A stretch of 64,000 nt of DNA from Saposhnikovia divaricata (GCA_036435485.1 CM071600.1:162390546-162454545), one strand, 5' to 3'; shown: positions 31,755 to 44,204, counted from the first letter of the stretch. Translations and numbers: made by a program. The notes: a model not told the origin generated them from the letters alone.

Positions 31755-34089
31755 TGATAAGTGCATATTTTTGCATATTTTTATTACCTATTTATTGCTT
31801 GAACTCGTATTTTAATAATTTATTTTATTGCATTTCAGGAAATTCGTGAATAAATAAAGAAATGGAAAAATAAAGAAATAAAGAGCAAGGAAGGGAAGAA
31901 GAGGAAGGAAAAGGACTTAAATGAAAAAAAGAAAAAGAATTAGGAGTTTGGTGGAAAGGGAATCTTTCAAGACATGTGGAAGGTGGAGATCATCCCAACA
32001 CACTAAATAAGTGTATGGCCAAGATTCACTCATCAAAGCTTAAGGGGGAAGGAAACAAATAGATGGCTAGGATTTCACCACCACACACCACAAATGTATG
32101 GTGGGGATTTACCCAACACCCCCCTTAACCCTAATTCTTATCCTATAAATACCCCATCACCCCCCTTGTATTTAAAAACTGAGATTTTAGGGTAGTTTTA
32201 ATTTTATTTTTTTTAGTTTCAAATCTTGTAAACACTTTTTATTTTAATGCAAAAAGTTTCGTTTCCTTTAATTTCTCGTCTTGTTCTTTCGTTATTGTTG
32301 CCTTGCTTTGTTATTTTCTTAAATCTGTTTAGTGAACAAAGTAGCGAAAAGCTAACCACTATGGGTTGAAAGTAACGATTTTTAATTTCTTGTTCTTAGT
32401 TATAAATTTTAATTTAATTTTTTTTTTAAAAAAAATCAAAAATATTAGTTTTAATATTTTCCAGTACTTGTTACCTAATTTTATTTTTATTTGCTAAATC
32501 GAAGCTTAAGTCTCCTCCTCCCCTGTTTCTTTCTTTTTGGTCGATCCATAACAACACCCAGCTTGGTTTTGCCTTATTTTTTTTTCTTGTTTTCGTTTTG
32601 TTTCAAATTCGAACAATCCCCAAACCTATCTACCCCCTCTATGCTGTTCTTTCAAATCCTCAGTCTTCTCCTCTTTGTTTTTCTGCAAACATAAAACCCC
32701 AAACACACCGCTTCTTTTCTTTTTTTTTCAAAAACCAAAACCCCTTTTCTTGTTTTGTATTAATGTTGTTCTGTTATTCTTTAGATTTGCTGTAACAAGT
32801 AGTTTTACAATCCTTTGATTTGCGTTTTAATTCTTGCGAGTTGGCTCTGTGTTCTTGCGAGTTGTTTTAATCTGTGTTCATTTTATTACGAGATGTTGCT
32901 AGAGTTGATTATGCTGAGTCTGGCCGAGTTTTTACTGTTTGTCGCTGTTTCGATTACGAGTTTCTGGGGCATTGTTTGAGTCTCTGTTGTTTGGTTTTGT
33001 TTTTTCGTTTTTTCTGGGCCGAGTTTTTTCTGTTTTGTGTTGCTTTTTCATGTGATCTTTCGTTCGTAGATGTTTTCGATTGAATGGACTTGTTTCGTCA
33101 GTTTTGTTTGTGGTTTGGATCACTGGTAGCTGTTAAGTTTTAGTCAGTCGATTATGAGTCTTGCTGAATTTAGTTTTGCTGCGTTTTAGTCAATTTCTTG
33201 AGTCTTGCGTTCGTTGTTGTGCATAGTTGTTGTTAGTCTCATTTTTGCGTGTTTTGTCCTTGGTTCTGAGAAGTTTATCCTTATTGTTTTGTATAATTGT
33301 AGTTGCTCTCATTGCGAGTCTGCTTTGCTGAGTTTTGCCTTGTATTTCGTTTTCGTTAGCTATCTTATGTCTGAAGATTGTTCGCTGTTCTTGGTCTTTC
33401 GAGTTTCTTTTTGCACGATTATCGAGTCGACGTAGTGTTTTATTTTAATCGAGTTTGTTTGCTGATTTGATGGCTATGTTTGCTGAGTTATTGATGTCTG
33501 TTAATTCTTGTTTGTAGGTTGCTGATTAAGTAGAGTTGTCGATGGTTAGATTGTTGGGTTATGGCTATTTGTACTGAAAATTGGGTTGTGAATTTGGTTG
33601 TAGTTTGTCATATATTTTTAGAATTCTGCTGTTGAGAATGAGTTTATTTTTTACCGAGTCTGTTGCTGGTTTTCTAGTCATTCGAGTATGTAATTTCTGA
33701 GTTCTGCCGAGTTGACTTCTCTTTGTGCTGCGTTTTTCTTTCTATTTTGTATTTGTTGAAAGTTACGAATGCTTGTATTTATGTTTGTTGGTTATTTGTG
33801 GCTAGTTATTTTTCAAACCTTCATGTCGAATTTCCTTATAAATTTTTGTAAATAAATTTTTAATCTTAAAAAAAAAAATTGTTTTAGAACAAAATCTAGT
33901 TTTAATTTAGAATTTCAGAATAATTTAGAAATTTTAGGAATTATTTAGAAAAAAAATCCAAATTTTAAAAAAAAAATCCAAAATCGTTCTAATTCGCCTA
34001 AATTAAATTTTAAGGTTTGCGAAAATAAATAGTCTCTTTGGATCGAATCTAAAATTACTAAAACGAGATTGTGCATTTGTAACACAACA
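31755..34089 (+). mobile_element. Athila-type Ty3 5' LTR
   Basis: A ~2.3-kb LTR starting TGATAAGTGCATATTTTTGC and ending about AACACAACA, 6 bp before a primer site. A TATA box TATAAATA lies at 32154-32161 in a CCTAATTCTTATCC...ACCCCATC context. The 3' half is rich in T and in CGAGTTTTGCTG-like words without coding capacity. The 3' LTR is outside the window, so its age cannot be read. Confidence 0.78.
32154..32161 (+). promoter_or_regulatory. TATA box of the Athila-type LTR
   Basis: TATAAATA, about 400 bp into the LTR, followed by a C-rich stretch. A plausible start region for the element transcript. Confidence 0.65.
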
Positions 34090-34095
34090 AGTTTT

Positions 34096-34113
34096 TGGCA
34101 TCGCTGCCGGGGA
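34096..34113 (+). promoter_or_regulatory. Primer-binding site of the Athila-type element
   Basis: TGGCATCGCTGCCGGGGA resembles the Athila primer site complementary to tRNA-Asp (TGGCGCCGTTGCCGGGGA) with changes in the middle. It lies just inside the LTR end and sets the plus orientation. Confidence 0.8.
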
Positions 34114-35102
34114 CTAATTATTTTCGCACCTTAGTTTTTAGTTTTTCGGATTAGCTCTTTTCTCACCCTTTTTCTTGTTTGCATTTTTTCGAAGAATTTG
34201 GAGGAAACTTCGGGAAACTTGGATTAAAGAGGAAGAATTTTCTCGAAATTTTGGAAGCTTTGCTTGGGTAACCCGTATCTCTCTCCTCTTTCGTTTTTTT
34301 TCTTTATTTAGAAAATCACAAAAAAAAAATCAAGAAAATCAAAAAAAAATTGAAAATTTAAAATCCAAAAAAAATTAGTTGTAAATACATACTTGTTGCA
34401 TCATGCATCTAATCACTTAGGGGACATTATCTAGATTTTTATTTTCTTGTTTTTAATTTTTCGTACCTTATACTTGTGGTGATCGCTGGGGGACCCCAAG
34501 GTACGTTAAATTCTTTCTTTTCTTTAGTTAGAGCACGTAGTTAAGCATCCATAAATGTTTATAGTTTTTTATACCTCTTTGTTTCTTGCATCATTTTGTA
34601 AATAAATCTTAAGGGCAAAACCACTTACAAGATAAGGGAAGAGATTTCATCACTCTTTCCTTAGCCCAAAAAGAATTAATCCCTCATTTTACATACCTAA
34701 CCTTTAATAAAATTAATTAGACGTTTGCCCCTAGGAATTTCGCGCTCAATTAGGAAGGTACCTAAGAAACGAAGTAATCATTAATTATTCTGACTCTTTG
34801 GTGTCTAGGAAAGCGAAAGCTTACCTGGCCAATTAATATTTGGTGTCTAGGCTGGTGTTTAGCCTCTTGGCAATGCTTGCACCTACCTGGCCAAATCGGT
34901 CTGAATAAATTCCGACTTACCGAGTTTTTGGTGGTCCTTGAAATTATGAGCAAGGTCTAGTTATTACGGAAACCCAGGGTTAGAATTTTTTTTTTTCTTT
35001 TAATTTTTCTTTTTGTGTGTTTATTTTATCGCACTTATTTGCTACGTGTTCCCTTTCATGGTTTATGCGAACTATTTGGATTAGGATAATTCTTCTAGAC
35101 TA
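34114..35102 (+). other. Untranslated leader of the Athila-type element
   Basis: About 1 kb of non-coding DNA before gag. It contains GATCGCTGGGGGACCCCAAG (about 34481-34500), which echoes the primer-site text GCATCGCTGCCGGGGAC and has a GGGGGACCCC fold-back. TACCTGGCCAA occurs twice near 34825 and 34885. Confidence 0.5.
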
Positions 35103-36761
35103 GTGAGATCGTTTGAGATTTCTTCCTCTTTAGATTCCGAGTCTTTAGATAATTCCGAACCAATAGTAAACATTGCCATGTCTCTTAAGGACCGTTGTTA
35201 TCCCACCCGTTCTGCCCAAACCTCGTGTATCACTCTTCCTCCCGTAAATGGTAATAATTTCAAAATCAAAGCTCAACACATTAGCATGTTACCCAAATTT
35301 ACCGGGAGTGAAGGTGAGGACCCGTATCTTTTCATCCATGAATTCGAGGAGGTTTGTGCCTTACAAAAACTCCAACAATTAACCGAGGGCTCGATTAGGC
35401 TTAGACTCATTAATTTTGCGCTTAAAGAAAATGCTAAGAAATGGTTGTATAGCCTACCGGTTAATTCTATTTCCACGTGGGAGGGATTTGTGGTAATTTT
35501 TCTTAAGAAATATTTTCCAAACCATAAGACTACGAGAATTACAAATGAGATAAATCAATTTCATCAAAAGGAAAACGAGTCTTTTTGGAAATATTTTGAT
35601 CGTTTTAAAAATCTTTTATCACAATGCCCCCACCACGGAATAGAAAAATGGAGACTTTGTAAGATCGTTTACGAGGCCTTAGATAGTCCAACAACCGCGT
35701 TGTTAGAGTCTATGTGCCAAGGTAAATTCATGGAGAAGGATGAGGACGAAGGGTGGGAATTTTTCGAAGAATTAGCCGAGAAGACAATGTTGTGGGAGTC
35801 TACTAGGGAACCTCATAAGTCCAACGAGTCGTCTAGTTCATCTAGGGGTTTGCATTCGATTGGGAATTCGATTGCAACCGATTCCAAATTAGCTACTCTT
35901 ACTAGACGACTTGAAGTTTTAGAAACTCATAGTGGTCCCCCACCTATGTCTATGTACCCAAATTATAATTCTTCAAACTTTGAGTCTCAACATTGTCCCG
36001 ATTTTGAGAAAGTGAACGCAATGTTTCAACCTAGGCCTCGGAATGACCCGTTTGCACCGACTTACAATCTCGGGTGGAAGAACCACCCGAATTTCTCGTG
36101 GAACCAAGGCCAAAACTTCCAATCTCCACCACTTTCTTTTCAAAAGCCGAACTATCCAAACCAAGGTCCTTTTTCAAACGCGCCTCAAAATCACGTTCCT
36201 TATTCAACTCAAGCACCCGCCCACCCACCCGGCTTTCATGAGTCGGATAAGAGAATTAATTCCTTGGAAAAGACTCTCGATGTTCTTCTAAAATCAACAA
36301 CTAATTTGGCTCAATCTCAACAAACCTTCATGCAAACCATGACTCAAGATAGGCAAATTTTAAATGCTAGTACTCAAGCCATATCTAAGTTAGAGGTTCA
36401 AGTGAGCCAATTAGCCAACGCCATTTGTGAACGAGAGAAGAACAAACTTCCAAGTCAAACCGAGGTCAATCCTAAATTTCCTCTTAATCATAGACCTCCT
36501 CACAATGTGAACGCTGTCATTTCCTTAAGGTCCGGTAAGCAAGTAGAAAATCATGTCGGTGACAAGTCTCCCAAAGAAGACGAGTCAAATTCTGAACCAA
36601 ACGCTAATCTTGAACTAGAGAGGTCAAAGGAACAAGGATCAACGAGTAGGACAAAACCCGTCCCCGAAGAACCTAATGAACGAGTCTTTAAGCCAAAAGC
36701 TCCTTACCCTCAACAACTCATTTCTCCTAAACAAATGGCCCAAATGGACAAGGTCTTATAA
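35103..36761 (+). CDS. gag: Gag of the Athila-type element (premature stop)
   Basis: The frame is open from 35103, but the first ATG is at 35178 (MSLKDRCYPTRSAQTSCITL). The retrotransposon-Gag core follows: FKIKAQHISMLPKFTGSEGE, LRLINFALKENAKKWLYSLP, FLKKYFPNHKTTRITNEINQ, CPHHGIEKWRLCKIVYEALD and DEGWEFFEELAEKTMLWEST, all typical of Athila and close relatives. The C-terminal part is rich in Pro, Asn and Gln. A TAA at 36759-36761 falls where the family usually has a sense codon before VFKQVKVNIPLLDAI, and the same frame continues immediately into the protease region. So this looks like a single nonsense mutation and not the natural end. Confidence 0.88.
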   Translation: MRSFEISSSLDSESLDNSEPIVNIAMSLKDRCYPTRSAQTSCITLPPVNGNNFKIKAQHISMLPKFTGSEGEDPYLFIHEFEEVCALQKLQQLTEGSIRLRLINFALKENAKKWLYSLPVNSISTWEGFVVIFLKKYFPNHKTTRITNEINQFHQKENESFWKYFDRFKNLLSQCPHHGIEKWRLCKIVYEALDSPTTALLESMCQGKFMEKDEDEGWEFFEELAEKTMLWESTREPHKSNESSSSSRGLHSIGNSIATDSKLATLTRRLEVLETHSGPPPMSMYPNYNSSNFESQHCPDFEKVNAMFQPRPRNDPFAPTYNLGWKNHPNFSWNQGQNFQSPPLSFQKPNYPNQGPFSNAPQNHVPYSTQAPAHPPGFHESDKRINSLEKTLDVLLKSTTNLAQSQQTFMQTMTQDRQILNASTQAISKLEVQVSQLANAICEREKNKLPSQTEVNPKFPLNHRPPHNVNAVISLRSGKQVENHVGDKSPKEDESNSEPNANLELERSKEQGSTSRTKPVPEEPNERVFKPKAPYPQQLISPKQMAQMDKVL

Positions 36762-37381
36762 GTTTTTAAACAAGTCAAAGTTAACATCCCTCTTTTAGAC
36801 GCGATTCAACAAATTCCTTCGTATGCGAAATGTCTAAAAGATTTGTGCACACATAAGCGAACGACTCACGTCCCTAAGAAAGCCTTTTTGACTTCTCAAG
36901 TTAGTTCAATTCTATCGAACCAAATTCCCGTGAAATATAAGGACCCCGGTTGTCCTACAATTTCATGTGTCATAGGCAATACATTTATGGACAAGGCGTT
37001 ACTTGACTTAGGCGCTAGTGTGAACTTGCTTCCATTTTCGGTCTACCAAGCCCTAGGTTTAGGAGAACGTCAAAGAACTAATGTTACACTTCAATTAGCC
37101 GATCGTTCTGTCAAAGTTCCTAAGGGGATTATTGAAGACGTGCTAATTAAAGTAGGTGACTTCTTCTTTCCCGTTGATTTTGTTGTCCTAGAAACCGAAC
37201 CGGTCAAGAACCCTAAGAATCAGATTCCTATCATTCAAGAAGGCCATTTCTAGCCACCTCCAATGCTTTGATTAATTGTAGAAATGGATTAATGAAACTA
37301 ACATTTGGGAACATGACCATTGACCTCAATATTTTTCACATAGGGAAACAACCCGATGATTTCTATGATCAACCTATGGAT
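36762..37381 (+). pseudogene. Athila-type protease region, interrupted
   Basis: In the same frame as gag, the sequence gives LLDAIQQIPSYAKCLKDLCT, then the aspartic protease ALLDLGASVNLLPFSVYQAL. Athila proteases have D-[LST]-G-A-S at the active site, so DLGAS is acceptable. GIIEDVLIKVGDFFFPVDFV follows. A one-base deletion in the usual LGRPFLAT region (near 37240) shifts the frame; LATSNALINCRNGLMKLTFG then runs on in the next frame to DDFYDQPMD at the Copia insertion (target TGGAT, 37377-37381). Reverse transcriptase and later domains are not in the window. Confidence 0.85.
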
Positions 37382-38487
37382 TGTTGGGACAATCAGATCT
37401 TGGCACTGCGAATTTTGATACACTAAATTAACGAGTACGAATAGAAAAGTCACCTTGTTAACGGTTGATTCCACGCTCTTCTATTGTATTCCCAAATTCC
37501 CTTGAGCGAAGTGTGGCCTTCGTCTTCTCAAGTTAACCTCTCTTCTTGCTCCTGGGTGGCTACAAAATTTTTTCGACCAGCCCCCAGCAAGAAGAGAATA
37601 GGAATATATATAGGCTACAATAGGGATCATGGACAATTAGGTTGGGCCTTCTAATTACATCTTGAGCCTAGCCCAATGTAATTAAATATTAATTCAATCC
37701 ACTAAAGAATTAATATTTGCACTACCTTTCCTAATACCGTAATTTAATTAATTAATTCGGTTCCAATATTATTTGCTTATTAAATTCCCCATGTTTAAAA
37801 TATCGCATGTCCATTAATTAAATAAATTACTGATAATTCATTTAATTAATATCTTTTATCCTTGATTATCCACTCAACCTTTATTTAATTATGCCGGAAT
37901 AAATCCACCTGCAGGGTTTCACATAATTAAATCTTTTGAGCTTTCAAGGGGACATCATTAACCCGAATATTATCAGGACATGGATTCCTTCAATAAATAA
38001 TATCCCACCATATATATTATTTCATCACCCAAAATATAATGAAATAAATCAAAAGAATTATTTCATATATAAATTAAAGCATGTAAATAATATATACGTG
38101 TCAATTATTATTTCCGGATTAAGAACCTAAGCATTAATAATAACATAGAATCTTAGTTCACCTTCTTAATCAGTATAAGGGAACAATTCTAAATTTGATC
38201 CTGTTCAATATACACAAAGTATACTAGTATTATTTATTAGTCAATATAAACTAATCTAAATAATACTACAGCCATTCCAGTGGATTGTCTAACTCCACCT
38301 GTGCTGTGAACCTTATTATATTATATAAACCGTATTTAATAATCTAATATTCTGTATCCCATTTGATACTAGATTATTCACAATATATAATATTTAGACA
38401 ACATGTAAACATTTAAATGATTCTCAATTAAACCGGCCAGAAATAAATGTAAATACTTCAAATAAATATTTTCAGTATACACTAACA
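37382..38487 (-). repeat. 3' LTR of the young Copia element
   Basis: 1106 bp, on the plus strand TGTTGGGACAATC to ACACTAACA. A TATATATA box on the minus strand lies at 37605-37612, leaving about 220 bp for R and U5. Confidence 0.95.
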
Positions 38488-38504
38488 ATCTCCCACTTAT
38501 ACTC
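38488..38504 (-). promoter_or_regulatory. Polypurine tract of the young Copia element
   Basis: On the minus strand GAGTATAAGTGGGAGAT ends exactly at the LTR border. The AAGTGGGAGAT form is common in plant Copia elements. Confidence 0.88.
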
Positions 38505-38557
38505 AAAATATTCTATGAGTATATCAGTGTTTATTTAATCCACTATTACACAGAAAA

Positions 38558-41500
38558 CTATGTGTCCATCCATCTGACTCCTATCGCTTCCACATGCCTG
38601 TCAAAAACCTTGGCTGGCAAACTCTTTGTGAAAGGATCTGCCCGGTTGTCTTCTGATGATATGTGAGCCACAACTATATCTCCTCGCTTTACGATTCCTC
38701 GTATGAGATGATACTTACGTTCAATATGTTTAGCTGCCTTGTGATCTCGCGGTTCCTTCGAATTTGCCACAGCACCAGTGTTATCACAATACACTGTGAA
38801 GCTCCTAGGCAAATTAGGTACCACATCCAAGTCCAAAAGGAAGTTCCTGAACCATACAGCCTCCTTTGCAGCCTCAGAGGCCGCCACGTACTCGGCTTCC
38901 ATGGTAAAGTCTGCAATGCATTTCTGCTTTACACTCCTCCATATAACGGCTCCACCTCCCAAAGTAAAAACATATCCCGAGGTAGATTTCCTCTTATCCC
39001 TATCTGATTGGAAATTTGAATCAGTATATCCCAAAGGAAATAGATCTGAGGCCTTGTAAATTAACATATACTCCTTAGTCCTTCTCAGGTACTTGAGTAT
39101 AGTTTTTACTGCACTCCAATGTTCCTGACCTGGGTTCGACTGATATCTACTAACCATGCCTACAGCAAAGCAGATGTCAGGCCTCGTACATAACATAGCA
39201 TACATTAAGCTTCCACATGCCGAAGCATAAGGAACTGCTTTCATGCTCTCTATATCCTTAGGTGTCGAAGGACACTGCTCCTTGGATAGAGCCACTCCAT
39301 GCTTAAAAGGTAGAAAGCCTTTCTTAGAGTTCTGCATGTTAAAACGAGCTAATACTTCATCAATGTAGGGCTCTTGAGATAAAGCCAACATCCTTTTCTT
39401 GCGATCCCTTATTACTTTGATCCCAAGGATGTATGCCGCTTCACCTAAGTCCTTCATTTCAAATTGTTTGAACAACCATGCCTTTATTGATGACAATATC
39501 TTAACATTGTTTCCAATGAGTAAAATGTCATCTACATACAGTACTAGAAAAACCACTGCATTACCCTCACTTCTCTTATACACACATGATTCGCTTGGAC
39601 TTTGATCAAATCCATATGACTGGACTGCCTGATCAAAACGAATATTCCAGTCCCTAGAAGCTTGTTTTAGTCCATAAATAGACCTCTTAAGCTTAAAAAC
39701 AAGATGCTCTTGGCCTTCCTTAATGAATCCTTTTGGTTGTTGCATATAGATGGTTTCCTCAAGACTTCCATTAAGGAAAGCTGTCTTGACATCCATTTGC
39801 CAAATAATGGAATCGAGATGAGCTGCTATAGATAAAAGAATCCGGATCGACTTAAGCATAACAACTGGCGAAAAAGTTTCCTCATAATCGATCCCTTCTT
39901 TCTGAGTATACCCTTTCGCAACAAGTCGTGCTTTCCAGGCTTTCACCTTTTTGTCAGATCCTCTTTTCTTCTTGTAGATCCACATACATCCAATGGGTTT
40001 TACACCTTTGGGTGGTTCCACGAGCTCCCAAACTTGATTAGAATACATAGATTCCATCTCAGATTCCATTGCCTTTTGCCAAAGATCTGCATCTTTATCT
40101 AGAATTGCTTGTTCGTATGTCCTGGGATCCTCATCATGTTCACCAGAGACCAAGTCCGAGGACTCTCCCAAAAACATGAATCTATCAGGTTGTTGAACAA
40201 CCCTCCCACTACGACGAAGCACCGGTGTGGTATTAATGACAGGTTGTGCATTTTCTTGTGGTTGATCTACTTGTACTATTGGCACTTGGGGATTATCTGT
40301 CCCTCCCACTAGTTCCTCTAAAACGATACTACTCATGGGTTTGTGTTTCATTATATAGTCTTCTTCTAAGAATCTAGCATTGGTGCTAACAATGATATCT
40401 CGATCCCTAGGACTATAAAATGAATAACCTTTCGTTCCCATGGGATAGCCTACAAACAGCCTTACTTCTGTACGAGATTCTAACTTAGTCGCGTTCTTGT
40501 TCAGCACATGTGCTGGACAACCCCAAATCCGAATATGTCTTAGACTTGGTTTGCTACCAGTCCACAATTCTATTGGAGTCTTGGGAACCGACTTAGAAGG
40601 TACCAAGTTCAGAAGGTAAGCCGCTGTTTCTATAGCATATCCCCAAAACGACTTGGGTAAATCTGAATAACTCATCATCGATCTAACACTCTCTAAAAGA
40701 GTCCGATTCCTTCTCTCTGCTACACCATTCTGCTGAGGTGTGCCAGGTGCAGACAACTGGGATGCAATCCCATTTTCTGATAAATATTCCCTAAATTCTC
40801 CAAGCAAGTATTCGCCACCACGATCTGATCGTAGTGACTTGATACATTTTCCAAGATGTCGCTTCTCCGCACTTGCTTTGTACTCTTTGAATTTTTCAAA
40901 GCACTCAGACTTACGGCGCAACAAATAAATGTACCCATATCTAGAATAATCGTCAATGAAAGTGACAAAATACTCATAACCTCCTCTTGCTTGGATACTC
41001 ATAGGTCCACATAAATCAGTATGAACCAATTCTAACACTTCTTTAGCTCTATTCCCCTTTGCTTTAAAAGGCCTATTAGTCATCTTACCTTCCAAGCAGG
41101 ATTCACAAACTGGAAATGGCTCCACTGCCAACGAGCCTAATGGCCCATCTACTACCAGTCTTTGAATCCTCCTCAAGTTAATATGACCTAATCTTAAGTG
41201 CCAAAGATATGTTTGGTTCAATTCAGAAGGTTTCTTTCTTTTATTTGAGCTAGAAAGAATGTTATTAGTTTCCTTATGTTGCAGCATTGGTTGGATAGGA
41301 TTAATAATATATAAATTGTCTTGCAATGTACCAGAACATATAACTCGTTTATTCATCATAATAGAAACATTACGATCCAAACAAACATTATAACCATCCA
41401 TGGCAAGTTTAGAAACCGAAATTAAATTCCTTCTAAACGAAGGTACATAAAGACAATTGTTCAAAACCAAAATCCTATCATCGCCAAAAGACAATGTAAT

Positions 41501-42439
41501 TATTCCAACTGCAACTACTGCTACTTTCGTAGCATCTCCCATGAACACATATATCTCGCCATCTCTAAGCATTCTGGATTGCTGGAACCCCTGCATAGAG
41601 TTACAAACATGGTCAGTGGCTCCTGTATCTACACACCAAGTGCTCGTAGATATAGCCGCTATATATGTTTCTGTAACTAAAGAAAGAGACATACCAGTAT
41701 TGTTTGTCTTCTTAGGAAGAGGACAATCCTGTTTCCAGTGACCTGACTGCTTGCACCTGAAGCACTTGCCCTTAGGCTTTTTCACACCACCTTGAACTCC
41801 CACTGCATTAGCAATCTTTCCAGCTTTCTGTGTCTGAGTCTTTTTCTTCTTCTTACCTTTCGGCTTAGATGAAGAAGCTTTCTCGGCCACATTCACTTGA
41901 ACATTCTGCTTAAAGAGTCCTTCAGCTGCCTGAAGTTCTGTCAGAAGTTCCGCGAGACTATACATCCTTTTGTTCATGGTGTAATTCAAGCGGAACTGCT
42001 CAAAACTTTTGGGCAAGCTCATAAGGATGATATCGATCTGGGTTTCCCCATCAATATCTGCACCAAGGATCTCCATCTCATTCAGATGAGACATCATTCT
42101 GAGAACATGATCCCTTACAGGTGTTCCTTCAACCATCTGAGTGTTCATTAAAGCCTTCATTGCTACTTGCCTAGCAGCCCTATTTTGTTCTCCAAAAAGT
42201 TCCTTGAGATTAAAGAGCATATCTGAAGCAGTGGGCATAGCCTGATGCTGATGCTGCAAAACACCCGACATTGCTGCCAGAATGTAACATCGCGACATCT
42301 CATCAGCCTTAACCCACCGCTTATAATACTCCTTCTCACTTTCAGGAGCATCTTCAGCAGGCTGATCTGGCTTGGGTTCATAAGTACAAAATTTGTACTC
42401 CTCAGCAGTCAACACTATGTCCAAATTACGTTTTTCCAT
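38558..42439 (-). CDS. Copia Gag-Pol polyprotein (1293 residues, N-terminus frameshifted)
   Basis: One frame holds, in order: Gag core (about 20-190), CCHC knuckle [14 protein letters not shown] (226-239), protease [13 protein letters not shown] (active D271-G273; DTG where most plant Copia have DSG), the integrase HHCC domain (H414, H419, C445, C448), the integrase core with D475, D539 and E575, reverse transcriptase ([12 protein letters not shown]883; YVDD at 968-971) and RNase H (D1140, then TMEAEYVA). It ends at [17 protein letters not shown]. The order integrase before RT defines Copia. The annotated ATG (42439) is not the natural start: an ATG at 42504 begins a good Gag N-terminus ([19 protein letters not shown]) that goes out of frame at a run of five A (42431-42435). 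Everything downstream is intact, so the enzymes could act if translated. Confidence 0.95.
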   Translation of the reverse strand: MEKRNLDIVLTAEEYKFCTYEPKPDQPAEDAPESEKEYYKRWVKADEMSRCYILAAMSGVLQHQHQAMPTASDMLFNLKELFGEQNRAARQVAMKALMNTQMVEGTPVRDHVLRMMSHLNEMEILGADIDGETQIDIILMSLPKSFEQFRLNYTMNKRMYSLAELLTELQAAEGLFKQNVQVNVAEKASSSKPKGKKKKKTQTQKAGKIANAVGVQGGVKKPKGKCFRCKQSGHWKQDCPLPKKTNNTGMSLSLVTETYIAAISTSTWCVDTGATDHVCNSMQGFQQSRMLRDGEIYVFMGDATKVAVVAVGIITLSFGDDRILVLNNCLYVPSFRRNLISVSKLAMDGYNVCLDRNVSIMMNKRVICSGTLQDNLYIINPIQPMLQHKETNNILSSSNKRKKPSELNQTYLWHLRLGHINLRRIQRLVVDGPLGSLAVEPFPVCESCLEGKMTNRPFKAKGNRAKEVLELVHTDLCGPMSIQARGGYEYFVTFIDDYSRYGYIYLLRRKSECFEKFKEYKASAEKRHLGKCIKSLRSDRGGEYLLGEFREYLSENGIASQLSAPGTPQQNGVAERRNRTLLESVRSMMSYSDLPKSFWGYAIETAAYLLNLVPSKSVPKTPIELWTGSKPSLRHIRIWGCPAHVLNKNATKLESRTEVRLFVGYPMGTKGYSFYSPRDRDIIVSTNARFLEEDYIMKHKPMSSIVLEELVGGTDNPQVPIVQVDQPQENAQPVINTTPVLRRSGRVVQQPDRFMFLGESSDLVSGEHDEDPRTYEQAILDKDADLWQKAMESEMESMYSNQVWELVEPPKGVKPIGCMWIYKKKRGSDKKVKAWKARLVAKGYTQKEGIDYEETFSPVVMLKSIRILLSIAAHLDSIIWQMDVKTAFLNGSLEETIYMQQPKGFIKEGQEHLVFKLKRSIYGLKQASRDWNIRFDQAVQSYGFDQSPSESCVYKRSEGNAVVFLVLYVDDILLIGNNVKILSSIKAWLFKQFEMKDLGEAAYILGIKVIRDRKKRMLALSQEPYIDEVLARFNMQNSKKGFLPFKHGVALSKEQCPSTPKDIESMKAVPYASACGSLMYAMLCTRPDICFAVGMVSRYQSNPGQEHWSAVKTILKYLRRTKEYMLIYKASDLFPLGYTDSNFQSDRDKRKSTSGYVFTLGGGAVIWRSVKQKCIADFTMEAEYVAASEAAKEAVWFRNFLLDLDVVPNLPRSFTVYCDNTGAVANSKEPRDHKAAKHIERKYHLIRGIVKRGDIVVAHISSEDNRADPFTKSLPAKVFDRHVEAIGVRWMDT

Positions 42440-42504
42440 TCAATATAGTTCGGTCCGGTAAGTTTGTTATCCTTAAGTATGGTGAATAGTGGATTAAAGC
42501 CCAT
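42431..42504 (-). pseudogene. Natural N-terminus of the Copia Gag, separated by a frameshift
   Basis: From the ATG at 42504 the minus strand reads about 25 residues including [11 protein letters not shown], a classical Copia Gag start. The main frame takes over just after, starting inside the same WK codons. A one-base loss (or two-base gain) in the A5 run explains it. A sequencing error in the homopolymer, or a translational frameshift, are alternatives. Confidence 0.8.
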
Positions 42505-44188
42505 AGTGATCTAATCCTGAGAATCATACATGTAACACATAATCAGATAGTTGCATAAATCTTAAATCCTATTGGTTTCCTCTAACAATTAATTAAAATT
42601 AATGCACTAATATTTAAACACCATAAGTATCTGGTACGCCACGATGGATGACATATATACCACTTAAATTCGTTTAAATATTACTTCGGTCCTATTACTA
42701 AATAATACGCCACGTTAGGGTGGACTATATATTATTTTTCATAGCTAAGTGTATACCATTATTAAATCTTAAATTAATAAAAAGACTGGATACCACCATT
42801 AAATATTTCAAATCAATAATCGATAATAGGATAATTCCCAGATCGGGGGGAGCATTGTCAAGAGGCATCACTTAAGACCCCTTTCTAGACAGAATCATCC
42901 TTTCTCTCAATATTGAAAATCTATATTCAATCAGTGGTACCCTTCTAATTAATCGAATTCTATGAAACTTGGTACGCCACGATGGGTGGCATGTATACCT
43001 TTCAATATTCGTAATTAACTTAGGAAGTTTGTTCTAGTAATATCCATAACACTACCTGACACCATAAATCATACGCCACGATGGGTGGCATGTATATAAT
43101 TTATATTCGTCTCGGTGTTAAATTACATACAAACAATAATGGAGACCATGGGATTTAATTCCTAATTAATTCCCTCACCCACTTAGAATTTTTATTTAAA
43201 ATTGAGGAATTTTATCTAGATGCATCGCCCTATGTTATTTTTTCGAGGTCCACATGTTATAAAAATAACAATACAAAGAACACATAACATGGCAGCATGC
43301 ATCATAAAATTAAAGCAATAAATAAAATTAATGTCCATGTCGTCCTAATTATGTTAAACATGCAATTAAAAATTACACACATAATTAACAACACACATAA
43401 TAATTATTTAAAGCAATAATTAAAAAATTAAATAGCGGAATTAAAATTAAAAAATATAATTTAAAACCACTATTATGGCCCCTTGAAAAATAAATAAATT
43501 TTCAGCCCTTTATTTTGCTGAAAAAAACATTTTTCTGCCATAAATCTTCTGTTGCGCAGGTTGCACTGGAGTTACTTCCTGTTTTGCCCTGTAACGCATT
43601 CGGACACTGCGTTACAGACCTTTTTCATCCTGTAACGCATGCCTGTCCTGCGTTACAGACCCTTTTCTTCTTGTAACGCAGGTCAGACCTGCGTTACACA
43701 CTTTGTCCAGAATTCCACGCGCTTTTTCTTCTTCTCTGTCGCCAGAATTGTTTTGTTTTTCTTATTCGAACAGCAGCAGTTCTGTCGACTACTTAATTAA
43801 AAACAAATCGAACCAGCAGCTACGCAGCGGATAAAATTTTGTCTCCGATTTGATTTCCGATCGCACATAATTGTTACAAAATACCCGGATTTTTACATAA
43901 TCCATCAAACAATTACATACAAAACAGATCTAATACAAAACTAATTTTGTAAATCTATTCTAACACGATCAACCCTCGTGTTTTACAACCACGATAAACC
44001 ACGTGGAAACCAAACAAAATAACCACGATTAAACCACGTGGGATCCAAACACATAATTAAAATTACATGGCCATAATAGTGGATACTAAACAACCTGCAA
44101 AAGATTATTATCCAAGCACACCACTATACACATGCATATATAATTACGACATGGACATCGTATCAAAATTCGCAGAACCAATGAACCA
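42505..44188 (-). other. Structured untranslated leader of the young Copia element
   Basis: About 1.7 kb between primer site and gag. Two sets of repeated fold-backs stand out. Three hairpins GTAACGCA...TGCGTTAC lie at 43591-43615, 43632-43655 and 43673-43696. Four dispersed copies of TACGCCACGATGGGTGGCAT or a close variant lie near 42634, 42707, 42971 and 43072, each with a GCCAC/GTGGC stem. Long leaders with packaging or dimerisation structures are known in retroelements; that role here is inference. No uninterrupted frame is present. Confidence 0.8.
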
Positions 44189-44202
44189 GGCTCTTGATAC
44201 CA
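44189..44202 (-). promoter_or_regulatory. Primer-binding site of the young Copia element
   Basis: The minus strand reads TGGTATCAAGAGCC, two bases from the 5' LTR. It matches the tRNA-iMet site TGGTATCAGAGC with one extra A. Confidence 0.88.
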
Positions 44203-44204
44203 AT

